Shown here: positions 33,200-42,076 of the stretch, one piece after another
How the letters are laid out: the number at the start of each line of letters is the position of its first letter
How positions within the stretch are numbered: position 1 is the stretch's first letter
Assembly: GCF_003710905.1 (NCBI RefSeq)
Contig: NZ_RHHV01000011.1
Coordinates: forward strand, 33,340 to 97,339
DNA: 64,000 nt
Source of the DNA: Brevibacillus parabrevis
GTDB lineage: Bacteria; Bacillota; Bacilli; Brevibacillales; Brevibacillaceae
Reading direction: 5' to 3'
Notes under the pieces: generated by a model
Told to the model about the DNA's origin: nothing
Seen by the model: only the letters and a program-made list of their open reading frames with translations
Database searches by the model: none
Made by a program: the position numbers and the translations under genes

Positions 33200-34132
33200 A
33201 TGAATTTGGCAATAATGGGAGCCATCGAGCAGGGCTTGCTATTCGGAATTTTAGCTCTGGGCGTGTATTTGACCTTTCGCATTCTAAACGTACCTGACTT
33301 GACGGTAGATGGCAGCTTCGCCTTGGGCGGAGCGATCGCAGCCAAGTTTATCATCGATGGAACCAACCCGTACCTGGCTACTCTCCTGGCGTTCATCGTC
33401 GGGGGATTGGCAGGGGCATTTACCGGCGTTTTGCATACAAAAGGAAAGGTCAACGCACTGCTGGCAGGGATTTTGACCATGATCGCGCTGTACTCGATCA
33501 ACCTGCGGATTATGGGAAAGGCGAATTTGCCTTTGCTGCGTGAAGATACGTTGTTCACCTATGTAAAAGATTTGAGCATTCCCGACTTGACGGTAGGCGG
33601 CGTCACTTTGCTGACTGGCGTATCCATCGTATTTTTCGTCGGAGTTCTCGTGCTCAAGCTGGTAATTGACTGGTTCCTGCACACCGACCTCGGCCTCGAT
33701 CTGCGGGCGACAGGGGACAATCCAAAAATGATTCGCAGCTTCGGAGTGAATACGGACACGACCACGATTATCGGTCTGGCGCTGTCCAACGGTCTGGTAG
33801 CTGTGTCTGGCGCTTGGGTTGCCCAGTTCCAGGGCTTTGCCGATGTCGGCATGGGGATCGGGATGATTGTGATTGGTCTTGCTTCTGTTATTGTCGGGGA
33901 AGTGCTGTTCGGCAGCTCCTCCATTTTCCGCGTCACACTCGCTGTCATTCTCGGTTCGATTGTGTACCGTTTGGTGATTGCCCTGGCTTTGCAGGCGGGA
34001 TTGAATCCGTCCGACATGAAGCTGATTACCGCCTTGATCGTGATTGTCGCATTGACTGTTCCGACCGTTGCCAAAGGAATCTGGAAAAAACAAGCGGTAC
34101 GCTCGGTAAGGGGAGGAAACAGCAATGCTTAA
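33200..34132 (+). CDS. ABC transporter permease (TrpY-like)
   Basis: A 310-residue permease of the BPD_transp_2 family with eight or more predicted helices. It starts MNLAIMGAIEQGLLFGILALGVYLTF (only part shown is 1-20: MNLAIMGAIEQGLLFGILAL) and has the VPDLTVDGSF segment and DLRATGDNPKMIRSFGVN cytoplasmic loop typical of this group. With PF04392 binding proteins it forms the family that includes the tryptophan importer TrpXYZ. It overlaps the ATPase gene by 8 bases. Confidence 0.85.
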   Translation: MNLAIMGAIEQGLLFGILALGVYLTFRILNVPDLTVDGSFALGGAIAAKFIIDGTNPYLATLLAFIVGGLAGAFTGVLHTKGKVNALLAGILTMIALYSINLRIMGKANLPLLREDTLFTYVKDLSIPDLTVGGVTLLTGVSIVFFVGVLVLKLVIDWFLHTDLGLDLRATGDNPKMIRSFGVNTDTTTIIGLALSNGLVAVSGAWVAQFQGFADVGMGIGMIVIGLASVIVGEVLFGSSSIFRVTLAVILGSIVYRLVIALALQAGLNPSDMKLITALIVIVALTVPTVAKGIWKKQAVRSVRGGNSNA

Positions 34133-34922
34133 AATTTCCTATGTTAACAAAGTGTTCAATGCGGGCACCGTCAATGAAAAAATCGCGTTGCGCAATGTAA
34201 ACTTGCACGTCAAGCGCGGAGAGTTCATCACCGTAATCGGCAGTAACGGAGCCGGAAAGTCGACGATGATGAACATGATCTCCGGCGGGCTGTTCCCGGA
34301 CAGCGGAACGATCACGATTGACGGCAAGGATGTCACGCGCCTGGGCGAGCACCAGCGGGCCGAATTGATCGGCCGGGTGTTCCAGGACCCGATGGCAGGT
34401 ACTGCACCGAACATGACGATTGAAGAAAATTTGGCGATCGCGCTCGGGCGTGGACGCCGCCGCACGCTAGGCTTCGGAGTGAACAACCACAAGCGCGAGC
34501 TGTTCCGCGAGCAGTTGAAGCAGCTTGACCAAGGACTGGAAAACCGTTTGAAAACAAAGGTCGGATTCCTTTCCGGCGGTCAGCGCCAGGCGCTCAGCCT
34601 GTTGATGGCTACATTCACGGAACCGAAAATTTTGCTGCTGGATGAGCATACGGCAGCGTTGGACCCGAAAAGGGCGCAGCTCATTGTCGAGCTGACTGAC
34701 AAGATTGTCGCTCGCCACAAGCTGACGACGATCATGGTCACGCACAACATGGAGCAAGCGCTGAACATGGGGAATCGCCTGTTGATGCTGCACGACGGCG
34801 GGATCATTCTCGATATTCCGGATGAGAAAAAACGAACCATGAAGCCGCAAGACTTGCTGCGCGCCTTCGAGGCAGCCCGTGGCGGAGAGAGCTTCAGCGA
34901 AGACCGATTCTTGTTGACCTAA
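34125..34922 (+). CDS. ABC transporter ATP-binding protein (TrpZ-like)
   Basis: A 265-residue importer ATPase. Walker A is GSNGAGKSTMM, the signature is FLSGGQRQALSLLMA, Walker B is ILLLDEHTAALDP (His replaces the usual Pro after Glu, as is common in this subgroup), and the switch His is in MVTHNMEQAL. It energises the permease encoded just upstream. GGGGAGG lies before ATG 34125. The operon ends at a terminator inside the tail of the facing MFS gene. Confidence 0.88.
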   Translation: MLKISYVNKVFNAGTVNEKIALRNVNLHVKRGEFITVIGSNGAGKSTMMNMISGGLFPDSGTITIDGKDVTRLGEHQRAELIGRVFQDPMAGTAPNMTIEENLAIALGRGRRRTLGFGVNNHKRELFREQLKQLDQGLENRLKTKVGFLSGGQRQALSLLMATFTEPKILLLDEHTAALDPKRAQLIVELTDKIVARHKLTTIMVTHNMEQALNMGNRLLMLHDGGIILDIPDEKKRTMKPQDLLRAFEAARGGESFSEDRFLLT

Positions 34923-34931
34923 CGCTTTTCA

Positions 34932-36161
34932 TCAGCCTTCCTGCGCGAGCGGGAAGGTTTTTTCTTTGACGGTCAAATAGCGGTGCATGGCGAACGCTCC
35001 AATGACCAGGATGCCAGCGACGATCGTAAACAGCAGCGTACCGCCGTAGTGCAGCAAGACCAGACTGCCCAAATACGGGCCGCACATGCGGGAAATATCC
35101 CAGTGTGTTCCGGTGATGGCAAAATATCGGCCGCGCATCGAGGATGGCGCAATCCGCGTGACAAAAGCGAGCAGTTGGGTCAAGCCGACGCTTTCGCCGA
35201 TGACGAGCAGCACTTGCATGGCGAGCAGAAGCGGCAAGGAATCGATGTAGGCATAACCGAGAGCGACGAGGAAGAAGCAGCCGTATGATGCAGTAATGAG
35301 CCAGCGAGCGGGCATGTGCTGTGTCCACTTGACGAGCAGAAATTCAAACAGGATGAGCAAAATCCCCTTCACAGCGATGAGCAAGGCGAGAGCTTGCAAA
35401 TAGTCGGGCAGCGTATTTTTCATGTGCAGCTGCAAATTTGTTTCGGTTTGCGCATAGAACAGACTGATCGGCAGTGAAAGCGTCATGATCGCCAATGCCG
35501 GGCGGTATGCCTTCCATGCTCCTCTACTGAAGCGTGGCGCTTTCTCGTGAGCTGCTTCCGCCCATTCCGGCAACGGTGTTTGCGGGATTTTCCACAAGAC
35601 CGCCGCCGCGTAAACGAAAAGCGAGATCGCGGTAAACAGAAAAGCCATCGCCGGATCGTACTTGTAGAGAATCACGCCAAGGAGTGGCCCGATTGCTGCC
35701 CCGATGCTTGAGGACGTATTCAACAGAGCAAAAGCACTTGCCATTTGCCCAGGCGGGATCGTATCGGCCAGATGGGCGCGGCTTGCCGGGATGAACAGGG
35801 AGCGGCCAGCGCCGTTGAGCACGTACAGGACGGCAAAAGCGGCGATAGAATCGGCAAAAGCCATCCCGAGCATGGCGAAGCCTTGAATCAGCAAGGCAAC
35901 GAGCAGCATCGTTTTGCGCCGAATCCGGTCAGTCAATCCGCCCGCGAACAAGGTCAGCAAAATCTCGGAAAACGGCTGCAAGCCGATCACCAGCATGGTG
36001 AGTGTGACGGAGCCGCTGATGTTTTCGCTCAAGTACAGGACGAGAAAAGGCGCGATCATCGTGCTGGACAGGGAAGTGAGCGTTTCCCCGAACAGACGAA
36101 CCCACAGCAAGGCAGGGTATTCCGCGATAAATTTGCGGAAGGAAGCGGGGAGCAGATGCAT
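34932..36161 (-). CDS. MFS transporter divergent from an SgrR-type regulator
   Basis: A 409-residue, 12-helix MFS protein. Marks are GGLTDRIRRKTMLLV, the loop after helix 2, and FALLNTSSSIGAAIGPLLGV, the antiporter motif in helix 5. Start 36161 (MHLLPASFRKF) has AAAGGA about 9 bases upstream; a longer frame from 36233 would leave only 60 bases to the divergent gene. Its position, back to back with an SgrR-like regulator, recalls the sugar exporter SetA under SgrR in enterobacteria. The substrate remains unknown. Confidence 0.8.
   Translation of the reverse strand: MHLLPASFRKFIAEYPALLWVRLFGETLTSLSSTMIAPFLVLYLSENISGSVTLTMLVIGLQPFSEILLTLFAGGLTDRIRRKTMLLVALLIQGFAMLGMAFADSIAAFAVLYVLNGAGRSLFIPASRAHLADTIPPGQMASAFALLNTSSSIGAAIGPLLGVILYKYDPAMAFLFTAISLFVYAAAVLWKIPQTPLPEWAEAAHEKAPRFSRGAWKAYRPALAIMTLSLPISLFYAQTETNLQLHMKNTLPDYLQALALLIAVKGILLILFEFLLVKWTQHMPARWLITASYGCFFLVALGYAYIDSLPLLLAMQVLLVIGESVGLTQLLAFVTRIAPSSMRGRYFAITGTHWDISRMCGPYLGSLVLLHYGGTLLFTIVAGILVIGAFAMHRYLTVKEKTFPLAQEG
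34936..34963 (+). terminator. Terminator of the ABC importer operon
   Basis: CCTTCC (34936-34941) and GGAAGG (34952-34957) with an inner GC pair and loop, then T6. The stem lies within the last codons of the facing MFS gene (stop at 34932-34934). Confidence 0.8.
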
Positions 36162-36293
36162 AGACGTGTGTCCTTTCTCCGGAGGTTCCGGCTTGGTGGT
36201 TGGTTCTTCGAATTGTAAGCTGGCGGACGACACAGAAAAAGCGTACGATTAGGAGAATCATTTTTTCATGTTTTTTATTGGCGGTGAAATGAG

Positions 36294-38093
36294 ATGCAAC
36301 TGGTTGAACAATATATTCGTTTATGTGCGCTGAGGCCAACCGATTCGGTCGGTCGTCCGCTGGAGATCACGCTGGCAGAAGTCGCGGCGATTTTGTGCTG
36401 TACGCTGCGCAATGCCACATTGACATTGAAAAAAATGCAAGCCCGCGGCTGGCTCGGCTGGCAGCCGGGACGAGGCAGGGGGAATCATTCCGTTCTGACC
36501 CTCCTTTTGGAACCGGCAGATTTGCTGCTGTCTGTAGCCAAGGAGCTTGCCCAAACAGGGGAAATTCGCGCGTCCCAGGAACTGATGCAGCAATACGGGG
36601 AGGCGTGGCCGACTTTTTCGCAAAATTTTTCACTCTGGATGAAAAGTCAGTTTGGAGCGCGGGTGACGCGGGAAAAGGGTAGTAATAGCCGAGTCGATAC
36701 ATTGCGCTTGCTGCTCGATCGCCCGTTTGAAGCACTGGACCCGATTCATGTTTTGCTGCGTTCGCAAACGCATTTGGTCAAGCATCTGTTCGATACGCTT
36801 GTCCGGTTTGATCCGCTCACGAAGCGAATAGAGCCGCAGTTGGCCTTTCATTGGGAGACGGACGAGAGCGGAAAGCACTGGACGTTTTACTTGCGAAAAG
36901 GCGTGCTGTTTCACCATGGCCGCCTGCTGACTGCTGACGACGTCCGTTTTTCCTTGCTGCGCCTGATGGAGCAATCGTTCAAGCATCGCTGGCTGGCTCG
37001 TTCTATCGAGTCGGTAAACGTCTGTGATGACTATGTCGTGACGATTGAGTTGAAAGAGCGGGATGAGCTGTTCTTGCAAGCGTTGAGCAAAGAACAACTG
37101 TCGATTGTCCCGCGTGACTACACCGAGCAGATGGGAGAGCAGTTCTCGCGGTTGCCGGTAGGGACAGGGCCGTTTCGCGTTGTGCGCCACGACGATTCCA
37201 TGCTTGTCCTTGAGGCGTTCGCGCCGTATTTTGCCGGGCGGCCGTTTTTGGACAAAATTGAAATCTGGTGCGTCCCTGGCATGGGGCAAGCGGACTGGGC
37301 AGATGAGAGCGTGCTGACTGTGGCGAAAGCGAGTTCGCTCCAGGAAGCGGAGGCAGAGCTTGCGTGGAACGAAGTCGCCCGTCAGGAGAAATGCTTTCAG
37401 TACGTCAGTTTGAATGCAGCCAAAAAAGGCCCTTTGGCGGACGCTTCCTTTCGCAGCTTGCTTGCGGAGCTTTTGGCTGGCCCTGCGCTCAGGGAGGAGT
37501 TGCAAGGCGGCAGGGAGCAGGCGGAAGTATGGGGAGGATATCGGCAGACGGCAGGCTCCACTCCAGACGATCCAGCGGAAATCGCCCGCCTGGTAGATGC
37601 AAGAGGCTACGGCAAAGAGACGCTCAGCCTGTACACTTATCCAGACGCGGATCACATCGAGGATGCCGAATGGATTCGGGACAAGGCCAAAGCGTACGGC
37701 ATTCCGATCGAGATTCAGTACGCCACTCCGGAAGAACTGGCTTTACCTGCCTTGCTGCAACACGCTGATCTCGTCGTCGACAGCGCCAATGTGGACGAGC
37801 GAACGGAGCTGTCGCTCGTCGAGTTTTTGCTGGCAGAAGCTTTGAGCATCACGCACCATCTGACTGCACACGGCAAAGCGGAGCTGGAACGGCTGATTCG
37901 CAGCTTGGGGCAAACTACGCTGACAGAGGAGCGTCAGACGATTGTGCGCACGATGATGGAAAAGCTGATGGCTGATCATATTTTTGTGCCCCTGTACGCC
38001 AATCGCGTCGAGATGAAAGCACACCCTCGTCTGTCGGGAATCAGCCTGGACGCGTACGGCTGGATCGATTTTCGGACGGTCTTTGGGCGATAA
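36294..38093 (+). CDS. SgrR-family transcriptional regulator with solute-binding domain
   Basis: A 599-residue regulator. Residues 1-115 form the SgrR N-terminal winged-helix domain (LAEVAAILCCTLRNATLTLK, then RGWLGWQPGRGRGN). Residues about 130-560 are a solute-binding domain of family 5 (LDPIHVLLRSQ, DTLVRFDPLTKRIEPQLAFH, WTFYLRKGVLFHHGRLLTAD). No signal peptide is present, so the domain senses a ligand in the cytoplasm. SgrR proteins often control a sugar or drug exporter; the divergent MFS gene is the obvious target. Confidence 0.85.
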   Translation: MQLVEQYIRLCALRPTDSVGRPLEITLAEVAAILCCTLRNATLTLKKMQARGWLGWQPGRGRGNHSVLTLLLEPADLLLSVAKELAQTGEIRASQELMQQYGEAWPTFSQNFSLWMKSQFGARVTREKGSNSRVDTLRLLLDRPFEALDPIHVLLRSQTHLVKHLFDTLVRFDPLTKRIEPQLAFHWETDESGKHWTFYLRKGVLFHHGRLLTADDVRFSLLRLMEQSFKHRWLARSIESVNVCDDYVVTIELKERDELFLQALSKEQLSIVPRDYTEQMGEQFSRLPVGTGPFRVVRHDDSMLVLEAFAPYFAGRPFLDKIEIWCVPGMGQADWADESVLTVAKASSLQEAEAELAWNEVARQEKCFQYVSLNAAKKGPLADASFRSLLAELLAGPALREELQGGREQAEVWGGYRQTAGSTPDDPAEIARLVDARGYGKETLSLYTYPDADHIEDAEWIRDKAKAYGIPIEIQYATPEELALPALLQHADLVVDSANVDERTELSLVEFLLAEALSITHHLTAHGKAELERLIRSLGQTTLTEERQTIVRTMMEKLMADHIFVPLYANRVEMKAHPRLSGISLDAYGWIDFRTVFGR

Positions 38094-38201
38094 TCGCATT
38101 CTCTGCCTTTGTTCATATAGGGAATGGCCGACTTCGCCCGCAAATGTGGCGAAATCGCGCCTACCAGCCAAAGAGAAGCAAAAATTTGTCACACATTCAT
38201 A

Positions 38202-38227
38202 TGAAACCGCTTTCCTTTTTTATCGTA
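38202..38227 (+). promoter_or_regulatory. ECF sigma-factor promoter of the TerB-like gene
   Basis: TGAAAC (38202-38207), exactly 16 bases, CGTA (38224-38227). This is the full SigW consensus of B. subtilis. The start codon is 58 bases further on. Confidence 0.65.
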
Positions 38228-38284
38228 TTATTAGATGTAGATATCATCGTTTGTTTATTACTTGTTCGGAGGAGGAACGACACG

Positions 38285-38710
38285 TTGTATACCAAAACGG
38301 AAAAAGACAAACATATTTTGTTTGCATCCTTGCGCTTGATGATTTGCGTCGGGCATGCCGACGGTTATATAGGTTCCCGGGAAGTTGACCGCATTCATGA
38401 CATTGTCAATTCGGAACATTTTACGCTAAAAGAGCGGCAAATCCTCATGGACGACATCGATTACCCGAAACGTCCCGAGGTGATCGTAGAAGACATGGTC
38501 GACCTGAGCCAGAGCGAGAAGCTCGTCATGATGCGCAAGCTGTACCATATGGCGCTGATTGACCGGAAGCTGTCGCCGCTGGAGACGAAGGAAATCGCGC
38601 GCATCGCTTGCCTGATCGGCATTTCCCAGGAGAAGCAGGCGCAAGTGGAAGAATGGATTCGCGAAGGGATCGCCTGGCGCGATCGCTGGAAAGAGATCGT
38701 CGGCGACTAA
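38285..38710 (+). CDS. TerB-like protein, 141 aa
   Basis: An all-helical cytoplasmic protein that fits the TerB fold: ASLRLMICVGHADGYIGSRE with an acidic turn, and MRKLYHMALIDRKLSPLETK as the second, repeat-like half. TerB proteins are linked to tellurite and membrane stress. The start TTG 38285 is chosen because GGAGGAGG lies 9 bases upstream; the frame is open further up, but a longer start would cross the ECF-type promoter. Likely under the window's ECF sigma factor. Confidence 0.65.
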   Translation: MYTKTEKDKHILFASLRLMICVGHADGYIGSREVDRIHDIVNSEHFTLKERQILMDDIDYPKRPEVIVEDMVDLSQSEKLVMMRKLYHMALIDRKLSPLETKEIARIACLIGISQEKQAQVEEWIREGIAWRDRWKEIVGD

Positions 38711-38714
38711 TTAC

Positions 38715-38741
38715 GACCCCAATCGCATTGGGGTCTTTTTT
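38715..38741 (+). terminator. Terminator after the TerB-like gene
   Basis: GACCCCAAT (38715-38723), loop CGC, ATTGGGGTC (38727-38735), then T6. Confidence 0.88.
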
Positions 38742-38861
38742 ATTGTCCAGATGTGTCGCAAGTTGCGGGCGGGAAGCTTGGCTTGGCAAAGCTTTCTAAA
38801 GTACAATAAAAGGAAGTGTGAAGCAAATGCGACTAGGCGCCACGATGAAGGAGGAGATCTT

Positions 38862-39674
38862 ATGTTGCGAATTTTAGTTACGAATGATGACGGCATCGAG
38901 GCATTGGGCATCAAGCGGCTGGTGGAAGCGCTGCTCGTACTGGACCAGGCAGAAATCTTTGTGGTGGCTCCCGATGAGGAAAAAAGCGGCGTTGGCCACG
39001 GGGTGACCTATCGCACGCCACTGGCAACGGAAAAACGCGACTTTTACGGTCTTCCCGTCAAAGCGTGGGCGGTGAACGGCAATCCCGCCGACTGCGTGAA
39101 AGCCGCCTATCATTTGCTGTTTGCGGCAGAAGAAAAGCCCGATATCGTGTTCTCGGGAATCAACGTAGGGACGAATTTGGGGCGCGACATATATTACTCC
39201 GGCACATGCAGCGGGGCCAGAGAAGCGGTTATTTTGGGAGTTCCCGGCGTTGCCCTGTCCTATGACAACTGGTACGACCAGGAAAATTACGGCGACGTCG
39301 TACAGATGATCGCGCCGCTCGTGAAAGATTTTGCGGAGCGAGCCGGAAAAGGCGAATTGGCGCCAGAAGTTTTCTGGAATATCAACATTCCGCACGTCCC
39401 GCTTGCGCAAGTCAAAGGGATTGTTCCGGCGACGCTTTCGCTGCATCATTATGAGGACAAGTACAGCGAAGCAGCAGAAGGATATTTTTTGATGCGGGAG
39501 TACCCGCAGGTGATGCCGATTGCAGAGCCGTATGACTACGACCTGGTGAAGCATGATTACATCGCCGTCACGCCTGTCCATATCGATGCCACGGATCGTT
39601 CGCTGCTCAAGCAGATGGACGGCTGGCCGCTGATGCAGCCATGGGAAAAGCAGGGGGAGCAGCCAGATGAATGA
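38862..39674 (+). CDS. surE: 5'/3'-nucleotidase SurE
   Basis: A 270-residue protein with the SurE metal site: LVTNDDGI at residues 5-12 (two aspartates), PDEEKSGVGHGVT (the conserved serine), and INVGTNLGRDIYYSGT with the asparagine ligand. SurE removes phosphate from nucleoside monophosphates and exopolyphosphate. Start ATG 38862 follows AAGGAGGAG. The stop overlaps the next start by 8 bases. Confidence 0.92.
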   Translation: MLRILVTNDDGIEALGIKRLVEALLVLDQAEIFVVAPDEEKSGVGHGVTYRTPLATEKRDFYGLPVKAWAVNGNPADCVKAAYHLLFAAEEKPDIVFSGINVGTNLGRDIYYSGTCSGAREAVILGVPGVALSYDNWYDQENYGDVVQMIAPLVKDFAERAGKGELAPEVFWNINIPHVPLAQVKGIVPATLSLHHYEDKYSEAAEGYFLMREYPQVMPIAEPYDYDLVKHDYIAVTPVHIDATDRSLLKQMDGWPLMQPWEKQGEQPDE

Positions 39675-40707
39675 GGAGTTCAATCCCGTGCTTGCCCCGG
39701 ACCCGGCTCTGCGCTCTCCCGTCAAGGAGACGCAGGGCGAGGTTCTCGATAAGCACGATTTTTTCGACTTGTACCAGCTCGCCAGCGAAGCGGGGCTGCC
39801 CTATTTTGCCCGCATGAACGGAACAGGAGAGGTCGAGCTGTACCTGGTGTTTGAATCGGTGGACGCTTTTGTCGAGCAGACGCGGGATGCTGTCTCTGTT
39901 GAGTTCAAGACGTATCAAGGCAAGCTTTTGGGCGTGATCTGGACGCTGTCTGATCCGCTCCAGCCGCTCGGCTTTCCGCTCACTTTTGACATCCAATTGG
40001 CGGAGCAGAGGGGAATGGCGTTGCGAATGCTGGAACAGCCTTGTACGCTCCTGCACTATTTGGCTTACGGGGAAGGCGAGCTGACGCATATTTACTCCGA
40101 GTCCATCTTTTTTTCCGCAGGAGAGGTCGAGCGCACCCGGGAAATGATTCGTTCCCTTTTTGAGGGGAAAGTCGAGACGATCCCGCAGGAAGCGCAGGTG
40201 CGCGAGGAAGAAATGCGAAGCATCGCGGCACTGTCTTTTCCCGACACGGTTTTCACGGAAGAAGGGCTGGCTTTTGTCCTCGACTACAGACGGATGCAGG
40301 CCGTACATGGCGAAGAAGGCGCCCAGCATCTGCTGATGAGCACCGTTCGCCAGGCTGTCTGGGTGATGCGCAGACACGCGCGCAGCGAGGTGCGGGAGTC
40401 CGCGTTTACCGTATGGGTGGCGGAGCGCGGCGAACTGCTCGATCTGATTGTCACCCCAGGGCTTGGGCACTTGTTTGAGGTCATCCACATGGCAGAGGAG
40501 GACGCCAATCCGTTTTCCCGCTTCCTGTTGACGCTGCCGGAATATGTGGAGACAAAAGAAGTTTCTGCGCTCGGGTTGGGCGCGTATCCGCTTTTGCGCT
40601 ATGAAAATGGCGTACTCTATCATTTGGAGCTGGACGAAAATGTACAGGCGCACCTGCAAACCCTGTTCGTGAAAGCGTTTCCGGGCATGCCTGTCCCGTA
40701 TCAGTAA
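39667..40707 (+). CDS. Hypothetical protein, 346 aa, coupled to surE
   Basis: No family recognised. A soluble alpha/beta protein, acidic, no signal or membrane segment. Recurrent strand-turn features (VELYLVFESVDAFV, PLTFDIQLAEQRGMAL, YSESIFFSAGEVERT) suggest a large mixed sheet. It overlaps surE by 8 bases and must be translated with it. A perfect 14-base palindrome begins at its stop codon. Confidence 0.7.
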   Translation: MNEEFNPVLAPDPALRSPVKETQGEVLDKHDFFDLYQLASEAGLPYFARMNGTGEVELYLVFESVDAFVEQTRDAVSVEFKTYQGKLLGVIWTLSDPLQPLGFPLTFDIQLAEQRGMALRMLEQPCTLLHYLAYGEGELTHIYSESIFFSAGEVERTREMIRSLFEGKVETIPQEAQVREEEMRSIAALSFPDTVFTEEGLAFVLDYRRMQAVHGEEGAQHLLMSTVRQAVWVMRRHARSEVRESAFTVWVAERGELLDLIVTPGLGHLFEVIHMAEEDANPFSRFLLTLPEYVETKEVSALGLGAYPLLRYENGVLYHLELDENVQAHLQTLFVKAFPGMPVPYQ

Positions 40708-40720
40708 ATGTTGCAACATT
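40707..40720. promoter_or_regulatory. 14-base perfect palindrome
   Basis: AATGTTGCAACATT is fully self-complementary and begins at the last base of the stop of the 346-aa gene, about 135 bases ahead of the next gene. Too short a stem without loop for a terminator; a dimeric repressor could bind it. Confidence 0.4.
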
Positions 40721-40855
40721 GTGAAATAGCATTTTCATAGGAATCTTTTGCCCTTCGATGAAATAAGGGTAAATAAGTCATTTTTCAACAAAGGATACGA
40801 CAAGGGGAAGTACGAAGTAATAAAGCAGATAATCCGTTGGGGAGAGGTGACGACG

Positions 40856-41338
40856 ATGTACGCTGTAGAGCCCGATTTGTTCCAGGCTGTTTCCGATTGC
40901 GCTCACCGTTTTCAAGGGGAGATCGAACAATTGGCAAAGCGTCATGCACTAACGATTGAGGGAGGTCTGCCTGCGCTTGAATTGCAGGTGCAGCCCCAAT
41001 GCCAGGCTTTGCTGGAGTACAACTTGTGGGGGGAAGCGGGACTCGTCGCGATCCACGGCAAACTAAACTTGCGGGGCGGAGTAAAAAAAGACTCATTTTC
41101 CATCATGATGAAATTCTCGCTGTCTCATGATCCGGAACTGGACATCGAGGGCAAAAAACTGCGGATTGAGGAAATTTTGTACGGCGAAGCTGACCTGTTC
41201 TGGAACATACCTCCGGCGGGGCATGTCGGGCACGTCGAGCTGACACTTCGCTTCACCTATCAACCTGGCTCTGGACGACTGGGCGAATATGTGCGCAGCG
41301 TTTTGGGCATCGTAACCGGAAAGATGATGGCTGCCTAA
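40856..41338 (+). CDS. Hypothetical protein, 160 aa
   Basis: A mixed protein with a helical N-terminus (AVSDCAHRFQGEIEQLAKRH) and a beta-rich C-terminal half (FSIMMKFSLSHDPELDIEGK, VGHVELTLRFTYQPG). No family recognised. ATG 40856 has GGAGAGGTGA upstream. Confidence 0.65.
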   Translation: MYAVEPDLFQAVSDCAHRFQGEIEQLAKRHALTIEGGLPALELQVQPQCQALLEYNLWGEAGLVAIHGKLNLRGGVKKDSFSIMMKFSLSHDPELDIEGKKLRIEEILYGEADLFWNIPPAGHVGHVELTLRFTYQPGSGRLGEYVRSVLGIVTGKMMAA

Positions 41339-41430
41339 AGCGGCGTAGATGGTAAAATGGCTCTCCGTCACAGGAGGGCTATTTTTCGTTGAGGCAAGAA
41401 GGCAGCCAAAAGGAGGACGAAAAGACGTCT

Positions 41431-42027
41431 ATGCGTTTGTTCGTGGCATTGGATATTCCAGAAGAGGCGGTTCAATATATTTCCGCTGTCCAAGAACGGC
41501 TCAAGCCGGAAGTGATGGCAGACAGATGGCAGCCGCTGCACAATCTGCACCTGACTCTGCATTTTCTCGGAGAGGTGGACGAGCGGCTTGTCCCGGCTGT
41601 TTGCGAGGACATGGACATCGTCAGCGCGATTATCGAGCCGTTCACCTTGCGCATCGGCGGCTTTGGCGCATTCCCGCACGCCCAGCATCCCCGCGTCTTG
41701 TGGCTCGGGCTGCGCGGGCAAACGAATCCGCTGAAGCAGTTGCATCTCTTGCTCGCCAGACGTTTTGAGCTGCATGAGGGCGTGGCGTATGACCGCAAGC
41801 GCTATCGGCCGCACATCACGCTTGCCCGCGGGCCGCAGGCAGGAAGCGAGGGACTGCCGCTCATGGACTGGAACGAGCGGTTTTTGGCTCCCGATTCGCC
41901 GCGCTGGAAAGTACGGCATGTCCATCTGTACCGTTCGGAGCTTTTGCCAGAAGGAGCCGTGCATACCGTGATTCATACGAGCACGTTTGATAAAGATCAC
42001 AGCAAAAAACGAGCGGTACCTGAATAG
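41431..42027 (+). CDS. thpR: RNA 2',3'-cyclic phosphodiesterase (2H family)
   Basis: A 198-residue 2H phosphoesterase. The N-terminus MRLFVALDIPEE and the two catalytic tetrads HLTL (about residue 34) and HITL (about 129) are clear. ThpR (LigT) opens 2',3'-cyclic phosphates of RNA. ATG 41431 fits the family N-terminus, but AAGGAGG is 14 bases away; TTG 41389 with AGGAGGG 10 bases upstream is a real alternative, adding 14 residues. Confidence 0.85.
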   Translation: MRLFVALDIPEEAVQYISAVQERLKPEVMADRWQPLHNLHLTLHFLGEVDERLVPAVCEDMDIVSAIIEPFTLRIGGFGAFPHAQHPRVLWLGLRGQTNPLKQLHLLLARRFELHEGVAYDRKRYRPHITLARGPQAGSEGLPLMDWNERFLAPDSPRWKVRHVHLYRSELLPEGAVHTVIHTSTFDKDHSKKRAVPE

Positions 42028-42076
42028 ACTAAGAAAAGGACCAGGGGAAAGCTTTCCAGAAAGCGGTGGAAAACGG

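Noticed and set aside
38202..38215. CcpA site overlapping the ECF promoter
   Set aside because: TGAAACCGCTTTCC matches the cre pattern except its last base, but the ECF pair with exact spacing explains the sequence better.
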